From JBBQAA01 sp038276395 (lineage in GTDB: Bacteria > Actinomycetota > Thermoleophilia > Solirubrobacterales > Solirubrobacteraceae), in the NCBI GenBank assembly GCA_038276395.1, contig JBBQAA010000018.1, forward strand, positions 1 to 8,384: DNA of 8,384 nt, written 5' to 3'. Positions 1 through 6,939 of the stretch are shown piece by piece. Below the pieces are notes generated by a model, which was not told where the DNA came from, searched no databases, and was given only the letters and a program-made list of their open reading frames with translations. Position 1 is the stretch's first letter. The number at the start of each line of letters is the position of its first letter. The position numbers and the translations under genes are program-made.

Positions 1-1
1 G

Positions 2-834
2 GTGGTGGCTGCTCTCGGCCGAGTGAGGGCGTCGTCGGAGGGAGCCCGGCGGAGGAGAACCGAGCACGGCTTCGCGCCCGGCGTGACGGCCTGGCGGGCC
101 GGACTGGGCCGGGCCCGGGACGCCGTTCGGCAGGAGCTCGTGACGCGCCAGCTCTCGGCTCACCTGCCGCGCGCCTCGGTCAGGGTGCTCGACGCCGGCT
201 GCGGACAGGGCACGCAGGCCATCGCCCTGGCTCGTCTCGGCCATCGCGTCCTCGCTGTCGATCCCTCCGAGGAGCTGCTCGACGTGGCTCGATCGGCGGC
301 GGCCCGCGAGCCGGCCGAGGTCGGCGATCGGCTCTGCTTCGAGCGAGCCGATCTGCTCCACCTGGGTCGCGAGCACGCGGGCCCTTCGACGTGGTGTGCT
401 GCCACGGTGTCGCCATGTATCTGCCCTCGTTGACGGCCCGGTGAGGGCTGGTGGACGCCACCCGGCCCGGCGGCCTGGTCTCGCTCCTCACCCGCAACCG
501 CGCCGGTATCGCCATGCGCGCCGGCATGTCCGGGGACTGGACCGGAGCGCTCGCCGGCTTCGACGCGCGCCGCTACGAGAACCGACTCGGGCTCGAGGAT
601 CTGCGGGCCGACGAACCCGGCGAGGTCGAGGCCGCCTTCGCCGCCGCGGGCTGGGAGGCGGCCGAACCGCCTGTCGACTTCGCCGATCTGCTCGCCGCCG
701 AGGAGCAGGCGGGCCGGCGCGACCCGTACCGGGCGCTGGCCGCGCTGACGCACACCATCGCTCGCCGCCTGGCCGTGAGGGCGAGATCACCGGGCGGCGG
801 CGCGTCCGCCGTGGGAGCCATCCTTCGCCTGTGA
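2..834 (+). pseudogene. Broken SAM-dependent methyltransferase (class I), frameshifted and interrupted
   Basis: Remnant of a class I methyltransferase. The first part (2-433, frame 2) carries the SAM-binding motif VLDAGCGQGTQAIALARLG followed by VLAVDPSEELLDVAR, typical of motifs I and II. The homologous reading then moves to frame 1: PFDVVCCHGVAMYLPSL is encoded from 382, consistent with loss of one C in the run at 382-384. Frame 1 meets a TGA at 442-444, then continues as GLVDATRPGGLVSLLTRN to a stop at 832-834. Compared with the family as I remember it, a segment of about ten residues (the WYGVR..TDHW region) seems missing after AAAGWEAA, near 655-665. The true start is undecided: GTG at 2, 5 or 23, or outside the window. 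The end overlaps the recG start by 4 bases (GTGA), as an intact neighbour would. Sequencing errors in C/G runs could explain the frameshift but less easily the missing segment. Confidence 0.75.
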
Positions 835-2939
835 CCCCGACCGGCTTCGCCGCGCCGACCCCGCTCTCGGCGGAGGATCTGGCGGCCGCGCCCGTCGCCT
901 ACCCGCGCCCGTCGCGCCTCACGGCACCCGTGCGGATCGGGCGGGCCAAAGCCGACGCCGCGCTCGACGCGCTCGGGCTGCGGACCGTCGGCGATCTGCT
1001 GCTCCACCTGCCCCACGACCGGCGCGAGGCTCGCACCGTGGCCGACCTCATGCCCGGGGAGACGGCGACCGTCGTCGTCGAGGTGCGGGCGATCGCCGCC
1101 CGCCCCGTGCGCCGCCGGGGGATGCGGCCGCTCGTCGAGGCCACCGTGGCCGACGGCTCGGGCCCGATGAAGGTGACGTTCTTCAACCAGCCCTGGCTGG
1201 TGCCCAAGTACCCGCCGGGGACCCGGCTCGTCCTGCACGGGAAGTTCGAGGCGCGCAACCGCTTCCGGGTGCAGAGCCATGCGGTCACGCGGGAGTCGAC
1301 GGCCACCGGGGCGGGGGAGGTCGCGCACTACGCGGCCTCGGAGGGGGTGACCTCGACCGAGCTCCACGCGCTCGTCGAGGCCCACCGGGCGGGGGCGGCC
1401 GACGTCGTCGATCCCCTGCCCCTCGCGCTGCGCGTCCCCGAGCGCGGCGCCGCGCTGACCGCCGCGCACTTCCCGCCCTCCCCGGCGGCGGCCGAGGCGG
1501 GGCGCCGGCGCCTGGCCTTCGACGAGCTGCTGCTCGCCCAGCGCGCGCTCCTGCGCCGCCGCGCGCGGCGCCGGGAGGAGGGCGCCGCGCTGCCGCTCGG
1601 CGACCCGCCGACGCTGACCGCGCGCTGGCTCGCGGGCGCGCTGCCCTTCGCGGCCACCGCCGACCAGGCCGCCGCGATCGCGGCGGTCGCGGCCGACCTC
1701 GCCGAGGCCCGGCCGATGCAGCGGCTGCTCATGGGGGAGGTCGGGTCGGGGAAGACCGTCGTCGCGCTCCACGCCCTCCTCCGGGCCGTCGAGCACGGCG
1801 CCCAGGGCGCGTTCATGGCGCCGACGGAGACGCTGGCCGAGCAGCACATGGCCACGGTCCAGGCGCTGCTCGGGGGGGAGAGCCTGCCCGTCGCCCTGCT
1901 CACCGGCTCGACGCCCGCCGCGCGCCGCGCCGACGTCCTCGCCAAGCTCGCGAGCGGCGAGCTGGGCCTCGTCGTCGGCACCCACGCGCTGATCGAGGAC
2001 AGCGTGAGCTTCGCCCGGCTCGCCGTCGCGGTGGTCGACGAGCAGCACCGCTTCGGCGTGCGCCAGCGGGCGCGCCTGGATCGCAAGGGCCCGCCCGGCC
2101 TCCGTCCCCATGTCCTGCACATGACGGCCACACCGATCCCCCGCACGCTCGCGCTGACCCGCTTCGCGGATCTCGACGTCACCGCGCTGCACGAGCTGCC
2201 CCGTGGACGCCGGCCGATCGCCACCCACGTCGCCTCCTCCGAGCGGGAGCGCGCCCGTGCCTATGACCGCCTGCGGGAGGAGCTGCGCGCGGGCCGCCAG
2301 GCGTTCGTCGTCTGCCCGCTCGTGGCCGAGTCCGAGGCGCTGCAAGTGCGCGCGGCGGAGGCCGAGCACGCGCGGCTGGCCGCCGGCGAGCTGCGCGACT
2401 TCACCGTCGAGCTGCTGCACGGCCGGCTCCCGGCACGGGAGAAGGCGCGGGCGATGGCCGCCTTCGCCACCGGCGCGGCCGACGTGCTCGTCGCGACCTC
2501 CGTGGTCGAGGTGGGGATCGATGTCCCCAACGCGACCGTCATGCTCGTGGAGGATGCCGAGCGCTACGGGATCTCCCAGCTCCACCAGCTCCGCGGGCGG
2601 ATCGGGCGCGGCGCGCACGCCTCGCTGTGCCTTCTCTTCGGGCCGAAGGACTCCCGGCGCCTGCGCGCCCTGGCCGAGCACGCCGACGGCTTCCGCCTGG
2701 CCGAGATCGACCTCGAGCTGCGCGGCCGCGGCGAGATCACCGGCGTGCGCCAGCACGGCGCCGAGGAGTTCCGGATCGCACGGCTCCCGGAGGACGCCGA
2801 GCTCCTGGCCCGGGCGCACGCGTGGGCCTCGGGGGTGCTCGCCGCCGATCCGGAGCTCTCCGCGCCCGAGCACGCGCTGCTGGCCGACGCGCTCGTGCGG
2901 GAGCACGGGGCCGACGCGCTCGAGCCGCTGGCGGCGTAG
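831..2939 (+). CDS. recG: ATP-dependent DNA helicase RecG
   Basis: RecG is a monomeric double-strand DNA translocase that remodels stalled replication forks and branched recombination intermediates. The 702-residue product is close to the usual ~690. In order: an N-terminal helical part (about 1-70), the OB-fold wedge domain (about 75-155, with VEATVADGSG and VTFFNQPWL), helicase domain 1 with Walker A MGEVGSGKT (301-309), APTETLAEQH, the DEQHRFG box (403-409) and MTATPIPRTLA (431-441). Helicase domain 2 has LLHGRLPAREKARAM, ATSVVEVGIDVPN and QLRGRIGRG (586-594), followed by the C-terminal translocation motif region LRGRGEITGVRQHG. In many RecG proteins that last stretch reads LRGPGE or LRGEGE, so the R is a mild variation. 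GTG at 831 is chosen because it overlaps the upstream stop as GTGA and family-like sequence begins just after it; upstream in-frame sequence is arginine-rich shadow. A GGAG lies at 813-816, rather far for a Shine-Dalgarno site. Confidence 0.97.
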   Translation: MTPTGFAAPTPLSAEDLAAAPVAYPRPSRLTAPVRIGRAKADAALDALGLRTVGDLLLHLPHDRREARTVADLMPGETATVVVEVRAIAARPVRRRGMRPLVEATVADGSGPMKVTFFNQPWLVPKYPPGTRLVLHGKFEARNRFRVQSHAVTRESTATGAGEVAHYAASEGVTSTELHALVEAHRAGAADVVDPLPLALRVPERGAALTAAHFPPSPAAAEAGRRRLAFDELLLAQRALLRRRARRREEGAALPLGDPPTLTARWLAGALPFAATADQAAAIAAVAADLAEARPMQRLLMGEVGSGKTVVALHALLRAVEHGAQGAFMAPTETLAEQHMATVQALLGGESLPVALLTGSTPAARRADVLAKLASGELGLVVGTHALIEDSVSFARLAVAVVDEQHRFGVRQRARLDRKGPPGLRPHVLHMTATPIPRTLALTRFADLDVTALHELPRGRRPIATHVASSERERARAYDRLREELRAGRQAFVVCPLVAESEALQVRAAEAEHARLAAGELRDFTVELLHGRLPAREKARAMAAFATGAADVLVATSVVEVGIDVPNATVMLVEDAERYGISQLHQLRGRIGRGAHASLCLLFGPKDSRRLRALAEHADGFRLAEIDLELRGRGEITGVRQHGAEEFRIARLPEDAELLARAHAWASGVLAADPELSAPEHALLADALVREHGADALEPLAA

Positions 2940-2944
2940 GGCGC

Positions 2945-2967
2945 CCCGTCGGCGGCGAGCCGGCGGG
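2945..2967 (+). terminator. Hairpin just after recG stop
   Basis: The arms CCCGTCGGC (2945-2953) and GCCGGCGGG (2959-2967) pair over 9 bp with one G-U and a 5-base loop, starting 5 bases after the recG stop. There is no T-run, so it is not a textbook intrinsic terminator. U-tract-less hairpins are common in high-GC actinobacteria. It may separate recG transcription from the regulator gene that starts 16 bases further on. Confidence 0.45.
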
Positions 2968-2970
2968 TGC

Positions 2971-2976
2971 TAGGAC
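2971..2976 (+). promoter_or_regulatory. TAGGAC box before the response regulator start
   Basis: TAGGAC resembles an actinobacterial -10 element and ends 7 bases before the GTG at 2984, the spacing expected for a leaderless transcript starting at the start codon. No convincing TTGACA-like -35 is visible; that region overlaps the recG hairpin. The same bases contain AGGA (2972-2975), which could instead be a Shine-Dalgarno site at 8 bases spacing. Confidence 0.35.
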
Positions 2977-2983
2977 TCCGCTG

Positions 2984-3622
2984 GTGAGCGACCGCGTATC
3001 CGTGCTCGTCGCCGACGACCATCCGCTCTACCGCGAGGCGATCGTGCGGGCGGTCGGGGAGCGGCCGGACCTCGAGCTCGCCGGTGAGGCCAAGGACGGG
3101 CGCGCCGCGCTCGGCGCTATCCGCGAGCTGCGGCCGGACGTCGCCGTCGTCGACCTGCGGATGCCCGAGCTCGACGGCGTGCAGGTCGCGGCCGCCGTCC
3201 ACCGCGACGGGTTGCCGACGCGGGTGCTGCTGCTCTCCGCCTTCCACGAGGCGCCGCTCGTCTTCGCCGCGGTGGCGGCGGGCGCCGCGGGCTATCTGTC
3301 CAAGGACGCGAGCCGCCGGCGGATCCAGGAGGCGATCCTCGGCGTCGCGCGCGGGGAGACGGTCCTCGATCCCGAAGCCCAGGCCGGGCTCGCGGCCGAG
3401 GTGCGCGCCCGTGGGCGCCCGGACCGCCCGGCGCTGACCGACCGGGAGATGGAGGTCCTGCGCCACGTCGCGGCCGGCCGCGGCGCGCCGGAGATCGCGG
3501 GGCTCCTGTTCCTCGCGCCGGCCACGGTCAAGGGCCACCTGCAGAGCGTCTACGAGAAGCTCGGCGTCTCCGAGCGGGCGGCCGCGGTGGCCGAGGCGAT
3601 GCGTCGCGGGCTGATCGAGTAG
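2984..3622 (+). CDS. NarL/LuxR-family DNA-binding response regulator
   Basis: Two-component response regulator of 212 residues, the normal family length. The receiver domain (about 5-120) has the acidic pair D11-D12 in VADDHP, the phospho-acceptor D57 in VVDLRMPELDG, S85 in LLLSAF and the conserved K107 in LSKDAS. After a short linker, a LuxR/GerE helix-turn-helix spans about 150-206 (LTDREMEVLRHVAAG, then TVKGHLQSVYEKLGV as turn and recognition helix). It should be phosphorylated by a HisKA_3-type kinase, most plausibly the one encoded at 4208-5359, and bind DNA as a dimer; its target genes cannot be told from here. GTG at 2984 is chosen because it puts the receiver at the correct N-terminal distance and has AGGA at 2972-2975. 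Candidate targets include its own cluster. Confidence 0.93.
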   Translation: MSDRVSVLVADDHPLYREAIVRAVGERPDLELAGEAKDGRAALGAIRELRPDVAVVDLRMPELDGVQVAAAVHRDGLPTRVLLLSAFHEAPLVFAAVAAGAAGYLSKDASRRRIQEAILGVARGETVLDPEAQAGLAAEVRARGRPDRPALTDREMEVLRHVAAGRGAPEIAGLLFLAPATVKGHLQSVYEKLGVSERAAAVAEAMRRGLIE

Positions 3623-3665
3623 CCGCCTCGGCTCGCCGGACCCCTCCGATCGAACCGGGGGCGGC

Positions 3666-3714
3666 CCCACCCCTCGACCCTCCCCTCGCAGGGTGGGCGG
3701 GAGCCGCCGGCTCC
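3666..3714 (+). promoter_or_regulatory. Two GC hairpins in the gap between the two regulator genes
   Basis: The 98-base gap 3623-3720 holds a 7-bp inverted repeat CCCACCC (3666-3672) / GGGTGGG (3691-3697) with an 18-base loop, then a compact hairpin GGAGCC-GCC-GGCTCC (3700-3714) six bases before the next ATG. A smaller AGCCG-CCT-CGGCT (3621-3633) overlaps the upstream stop. These could end or attenuate the first regulator's transcript or mask translation of the second. In DNA this G+C-rich some hairpins arise by chance, so the role is open. Confidence 0.3.
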
Positions 3715-3720
3715 GCGAGC

Positions 3721-4197
3721 ATGTCCGCCATGACCATCACCGCACCGCCGCCGAACGTCAAGACCGCCGAGGAGCTCGGCCGGCTCCGCGTCCCGCCGCT
3801 CTGCCACACCCTGATCCTCGCCGAGGATCACCCGATCTACCGCGAGGGCCTGGCCCGGGCGATCTCCGCCAACCCGCGGCTGCGCCTCGTCGGCGAGGCG
3901 GCGGACGGCGAGCAGGCCGTCGACCTGGCGGGCTGGCTGAAGCCGACGCTCGCGCTGCTCGACGTGCGCATGCCCGGCCTTGACGGCCTCGAGGCGTGCC
4001 GGCGCATCGTCGCCGCCGGGGCGACGCGGGTCGTGCTCCTGTCCGCCTTCGCGGTGCCCGAGATCGAGACGGCCGGGGTCGAGGCGGGCGCCTCCGCGTT
4101 CCTCTCCAAGGAGGCCTCGCGCCGCGAGGTGCTGCGCGCGCTCGTGTCGGTCGGCGACGGCCAAGCCGGCCTCGGGCCGCGCATGAGCGCCTGCTAG
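3721..4197 (+). CDS. Stand-alone receiver-domain protein (response regulator without output domain)
   Basis: A 158-residue protein with one receiver domain (about 29-145) behind a 28-residue N-terminal extension. All phosphotransfer residues are present: E35-D36 in LAEDHP, phospho-acceptor D81 in LLDVRMPGLDG, S108 in VVLLSAF and K130 in FLSKEAS. It resembles the receiver of the regulator just upstream (about 49 of 112 aligned positions identical by my hand count), so they are probably old duplicates. The chain ends at GLGPRMSAC with no helix-turn-helix, and the kinase gene starts 10 bases after the stop, so no HTH coding sequence is hidden there. It may be a phosphate sink or competitor for the kinase, or act by protein-protein contact; this is inference. 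The start could be ATG 3721 or ATG 3730; neither has a clear Shine-Dalgarno site. Confidence 0.88.
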   Translation: MSAMTITAPPPNVKTAEELGRLRVPPLCHTLILAEDHPIYREGLARAISANPRLRLVGEAADGEQAVDLAGWLKPTLALLDVRMPGLDGLEACRRIVAAGATRVVLLSAFAVPEIETAGVEAGASAFLSKEASRREVLRALVSVGDGQAGLGPRMSAC

Positions 4198-4200
4198 AAC
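4195..4200 (+). promoter_or_regulatory. TAGAAC box before the kinase start
   Basis: TAGAAC overlaps the preceding gene's TAG stop and ends exactly 7 bases before the kinase ATG at 4208. That ATG has no purine-rich Shine-Dalgarno site in front of it (GCTTCCC). It could be the -10 of a leaderless transcript for kinase-rsmD-coaD, or simply a stop codon followed by a coupled restart. No good -35 is visible. Confidence 0.25.
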
Positions 4201-4207
4201 GCTTCCC

Positions 4208-5359
4208 ATGCCGCTGCCCCGCGAGGACGCCAGGCGCGCCTGGGCGGTCATCCGCCTGGCCGCGCTGCCGGTCGTCTTCGTGGGAGAGCGCCTGGTCTCC
4301 CATCCGGTCGCGCGCTCATCGCCGTTCGACTGGCTGCTCGCCGCCACCGCGGTGTGGGCGCTCATCGCCCTGGCCGGCGCCTACGGGCGCCTCCCGCGGG
4401 TGGCCGCCGGGCTCGCGGCCGCGTTCGACCTCGCCGCCGTCGCCGCCCTGACCTACACCTCGGGCGGCCCGTACTCGCAGGTCCGCTCGGCCTTCTTCCT
4501 GCTGCCGGTGGGAGCGGCGGTGCTGCTCCGCCCGGCGCTCACGGCCGCCGCCTCGGCGGCGTCGGTCGTCGTCTACCTCGGCGTCTCCCTGCTCTATCCG
4601 ACCCGGGACGCCGGGGACTTCGAGATCGTCCAGGTGCTCTACCTCGGCCTGCTAGGTGGGGCCGCCGTCCTCCTCTCCCTGCTGCTCACCCGCCGCTCGC
4701 AGCAGGTCGAGGCGCTCTCCGCCGCGCGGGGACGACTCGTCGCCCAGGCGCTCGATGCCGAGGAGCGGGAGCGCCGGCGCCTGGCCGAGGCACTGCACGA
4801 CGAGGCGATCCAGAACATCCTCGCCGCGCGCCAGGAACTGGCGGCGGCGCCCGCCGACGGAGGGGACCTCGCGCTCGTCCAGCGCGGCCTCGACGCCACT
4901 GTCGTCCAGCTCCGCGACGCGCTGTTCGACCTGCATCCGTATCTGCTCGACCACGCCGGGCTCGAGGCCGCGCTGCGCGCCGTGGCCGAGCGAGCGGCCC
5001 GCCGCGGTGGCTTTCAGTGGACCGTGGCCGTCACGGGCGAGGTGCCGCCCGAGCGCGAGCGCCTCGTCTTCTCCCTCGTCCGCGAGCTGCTGGCCAACGC
5101 CGCGCGCCACGCCCGGGCCGATCAGGTCGACGTGCGGGTGGAGGCGAGCGGCGGGGCGCTTCGCGTATCGGCGGCCGACGACGGCGTCGGGATCGCCGAC
5201 GGGCGGCTCGACCACGCCGTGCGGGACGGCCACATCGGGCTCGCCTCCTCCTTTGAGCGCGTCGAGGCGCTCGACGGGCGGCTCGACATCGTCTCCGAGG
5301 CGGGGGCGGGCACGCGGGTGTCGGCCACGATCCCGCTGCGCGCGGCAGTTCCCGCGTGA
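4208..5359 (+). CDS. Membrane sensor histidine kinase, HisKA_3 (NarL/DesK) type
   Basis: Sensor kinase of 383 residues. The N-terminal part holds about six hydrophobic segments (near 13-28, 42-60, 65-84, 95-110, 111-130, 141-160) with short loops, so the signal is probably sensed in or near the membrane; no PAS, GAF or large extracellular domain is visible. A linker (160-185) leads to the H-box RRRLAEALHDEAIQNIL with H197 as the likely phosphorylated histidine. The DLHPYLLDHAGLEAAL stretch is typical of this family. The ATP-binding domain has the N-box RELLANAARHA (N297), the G1 box ADDGVGI (323-329) and the G2 region GHIGLASSFERV. It pairs naturally with the two receivers encoded just upstream. 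Its TGA overlaps the rsmD start as GTGA, so the two are translationally coupled. The ligand is unknown. Confidence 0.93.
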   Translation: MPLPREDARRAWAVIRLAALPVVFVGERLVSHPVARSSPFDWLLAATAVWALIALAGAYGRLPRVAAGLAAAFDLAAVAALTYTSGGPYSQVRSAFFLLPVGAAVLLRPALTAAASAASVVVYLGVSLLYPTRDAGDFEIVQVLYLGLLGGAAVLLSLLLTRRSQQVEALSAARGRLVAQALDAEERERRRLAEALHDEAIQNILAARQELAAAPADGGDLALVQRGLDATVVQLRDALFDLHPYLLDHAGLEAALRAVAERAARRGGFQWTVAVTGEVPPERERLVFSLVRELLANAARHARADQVDVRVEASGGALRVSAADDGVGIADGRLDHAVRDGHIGLASSFERVEALDGRLDIVSEAGAGTRVSATIPLRAAVPA

Positions 5360-5889
5360 GGGTCATCGCCGGTCGCCACGGCGGCCGGCGCCTGGCCGCG
5401 CCCCGGGGGCGCGCCACGCGACCGACCGGCGATCGCGTCCGCGAGGCGCTCTTCTCGATCCTCGGGGACCTCGGGGGCCTGCGGGTGCTCGACCTCTTCG
5501 CGGGCTCCGGAGCGCTCGGGATCGAGGCGCTCTCGCGCGGGGCGGCGAGCGCGGCGTTCGTGGACTCCTCGGTGGCGTCCGTCCGGACCGTCCGGGCCAA
5601 CCTCACGGCGCTCGGGATCGAGGCCGAGACGCACCGGCGCGACGCGCTCGCGTTCCTCCGCGAGGCGTCCGCCGGGAGCCGCCAATACGATCTCGTCCTT
5701 CTCGACCCCCCATACCGGGAGGCCGACGCCCTGAGCGCCGCCCTCGCCGCCGCCCTCTCGCCCGTGCTCGCGCCCGGCGCGCGGGTGGCGAGCGAGAGCG
5801 ACCGGCGGGCGCCGCTCCCGCTGCCGTGGCCGCTCAGTACCGAGCGCCGCTACGGCGACACCGTCATCCGCATCCACTCCCACCCGTGA
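5356..5889 (+). CDS. rsmD: 16S rRNA (guanine(966)-N2)-methyltransferase RsmD
   Basis: RsmD methylates N2 of G966 in 16S rRNA, acting on the assembling small subunit with SAM as donor. The 177-residue protein matches the usual family length. It starts with the characteristic MRVIAGRHGGRRL and TRPTGDRVREALFSIL, has SAM motif I LDLFAGSGALGIEALSRGA (45-63), the following acidic residue in FVDSS (D70), and the catalytic motif LLDPPY (115-120). The GTG at 5356 overlaps the kinase stop by 4 bases, and its own TGA overlaps the coaD GTG in the same way, so kinase-rsmD-coaD is one translationally coupled series. rsmD next to coaD is a widely conserved pair. Confidence 0.96.
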   Translation: MRVIAGRHGGRRLAAPRGRATRPTGDRVREALFSILGDLGGLRVLDLFAGSGALGIEALSRGAASAAFVDSSVASVRTVRANLTALGIEAETHRRDALAFLREASAGSRQYDLVLLDPPYREADALSAALAAALSPVLAPGARVASESDRRAPLPLPWPLSTERRYGDTVIRIHSHP

Positions 5890-6389
5890 CCGCCGAGCCC
5901 AAGCGCCGCATCGCCGTCTGCCCCGGGTCCTACGACCCCGTGACCAACGGCCACGTCGACGTCATCACGCGCGCCTCGAGCCTCTACGACGAGGTCGTCG
6001 TCGGCGTCGTCAACGCGTCGGTGCGGAAGTCCGGCCCGCTGTTCGGGGCGGAGGAGCGCATCGGCTTCATCGAGGAGGCCACGGCGCACCTCGGCAACGT
6101 GCGCGCCGAGCCCTTCGACGTGCTCGTCGTGGACTTCGCGCGCCGCGTCGGTGCCACCGCCATCGTCAAGGGCCTGCGCGCGATCTCCGACTTCGAGTAC
6201 GAGCTCGAGATGGCCCAGCTCAACGTGCGCCAGGCACCCGACATCGAGTCGGTCTACCTGATGACCAAGCCTCAGTACAGTTTCCTCAGCTCCAGTGGGG
6301 TCAAGGAGCTGGCAACCTTCGGAGGGAGCATCGACGACCTCGTTCCCGATACCGTCGCCCGGCGATTGAAGGAAGAGCTCTCGCGCTAG
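5886..6389 (+). CDS. coaD: Phosphopantetheine adenylyltransferase CoaD
   Basis: CoaD transfers AMP from ATP to 4'-phosphopantetheine, giving dephospho-CoA and pyrophosphate, the penultimate and often rate-limiting CoA step, in the cytoplasm. The 167-residue chain is near the usual ~160. The nucleotidyltransferase signature is GSYDPVTNGHVDVI, with T20-N21-G22-H23 as the (T/H)xGH motif. The conserved KGLRAISDFEYELEMAQLN (95-113) and the C-terminal YSFLSSSGVKELATFGG (131-147), equivalent to the ISSS..VKE motif, are intact. GTG at 5886 is preferred: it forms the GTGA overlap with rsmD and gives the correct N-terminus; the long upstream in-frame extension is shadow. It is the likely essential member of this run. 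Confidence 0.97.
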   Translation: MTAEPKRRIAVCPGSYDPVTNGHVDVITRASSLYDEVVVGVVNASVRKSGPLFGAEERIGFIEEATAHLGNVRAEPFDVLVVDFARRVGATAIVKGLRAISDFEYELEMAQLNVRQAPDIESVYLMTKPQYSFLSSSGVKELATFGGSIDDLVPDTVARRLKEELSR

Positions 6390-6391
6390 CG

Positions 6392-6400
6392 AAAGAGAAG
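6392..6400 (+). promoter_or_regulatory. Ribosome binding site of the coiled-coil gene
   Basis: The purine run AAAGAGAAG lies 6 bases before the ATG at 6407 and 2 bases after the coaD stop. It fixes ATG 6407 as the start and implies cotranscription with coaD (17-base gap). It is the clearest Shine-Dalgarno-like site before an established gene here. Confidence 0.6.
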
Positions 6401-6406
6401 CACGCC

Positions 6407-6871
6407 ATGGATGTCCTCGTTCTCATCGACAAGCTGGACGACCTCGTCCACAACGCCAAGCCGGTCCCGCTGACCGACCAGGTGCGCGTGGACAAAGAGG
6501 AGATCTACGACATCCTCGACCAGATGCGCGCGACGATCCCCGAGGAGATCAAGCAGGCGCGCTGGATCGTCAAAGAGCGCCAGGAGATGCTGGCCGAGGC
6601 CAAGCGCGAGGCCGAGCGTGTGGTCAAGGAGGCGCGCGAGCGCCAGGAGCAGCTCGTCGCTCACGAGGAGGTCACGCGCCAGGCCGAGCGCGCGGCCGAG
6701 GAGATCGTCGAGGACGCCCGCGCCCGCGAGCGCGAGATCCGCCTCGGCGCCGAGGACTACGCCGACGAGATCCTCAACACGCTCGAGGTCAACCTCTCGA
6801 AGTTCACCGCCGCGGTGCAGCGCGGGCGCGAGCGCCTGCAGGGCCGCGACGAGCCCGCCGAAGTCGCCTGA
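6407..6871 (+). CDS. DivIVA-domain/SepIVA-like coiled-coil protein
   Basis: An acidic, charged, mostly helical protein of 154 residues with no membrane segment. The N-terminal block (1-60) has LIDKLDDLVHNAKPVPLTDQ, then EIYDILDQMRATIPEEIKQA and VKERQEML. It resembles the N-terminus of mycobacterial SepIVA (Rv2927c family; LDEL..IVEEARGVPMT and IPGELDDAQ as I recall it), a septum-associated DivIVA-like protein. A coiled coil rich in A, E and R runs from about 60 to 110, and the end keeps a YADEILNTLEVNLSKF segment like the SepIVA C-terminal part. At 154 residues it is much shorter than SepIVA (~245), mainly in the central coil. Genes of this type often follow coaD in actinobacteria and are often misnamed ATP synthase subunit b. 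The likely role is organising cell-wall growth or division; this is inference from the family. Confidence 0.75.
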   Translation: MDVLVLIDKLDDLVHNAKPVPLTDQVRVDKEEIYDILDQMRATIPEEIKQARWIVKERQEMLAEAKREAERVVKEARERQEQLVAHEEVTRQAERAAEEIVEDARAREREIRLGAEDYADEILNTLEVNLSKFTAAVQRGRERLQGRDEPAEVA

Positions 6872-6900
6872 GGGCACGCTTCCGCCGCGAAGGGGTCGTC

Positions 6901-6939
6901 ATGTCCGCCGAGCACCTCGTGATGGCCGCGCGCGCCTGA
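6901..6939 (+). other. Possible 12-codon ORF with its own RBS, of uncertain status
   Basis: ATG at 6901 is preceded by GAAGGGG (6889-6895, 5 bases spacing) and reads MSAEHLVMAARA before TGA at 6937-6939. It starts 29 bases after the coiled-coil gene. The peptide matches nothing I recognise. The end lies inside the hairpin at 6928-6951, an arrangement seen in leader peptides. It could equally be the leftover start of a lost gene, or chance. Confidence 0.2.

Noticed and set aside
396..830. Upstream extension of recG in the same frame
   Set aside because: The extension is arginine-rich and unlike RecG, while the same DNA in another frame encodes recognisable methyltransferase sequence. The GTG at 831 fits the family length.
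573..2906. A very long open frame on the minus strand opposite recG
   Set aside because: It mirrors recG codon by codon, is low in complexity (R, G, A, P, V), has no recognisable domain, and recG on the plus strand is complete with all helicase motifs.
2564..3670. Long minus-strand frame opposite the response regulator
   Set aside because: It crosses the recG end and the regulator, shows no motif, and is explained by G+C-rich third-position bias of the plus-strand genes.
3623..3720. A hidden gene or tRNA between the two regulator genes
   Set aside because: The gap is only 98 bases, has no good start with ribosome site, and does not fold as a cloverleaf with the conserved T-loop sequence.
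4190..4210. Frameshifted helix-turn-helix after the second receiver
   Set aside because: Only 10 bases separate its stop from the kinase ATG, and the kinase N-terminus in other frames shows no LuxR-type HTH pattern.
4656..5885. Upstream extension of coaD in the same frame
   Set aside because: It runs through the kinase and rsmD genes, has S/R/A-rich shadow composition, and CoaD homologues start where GTG 5886 starts.
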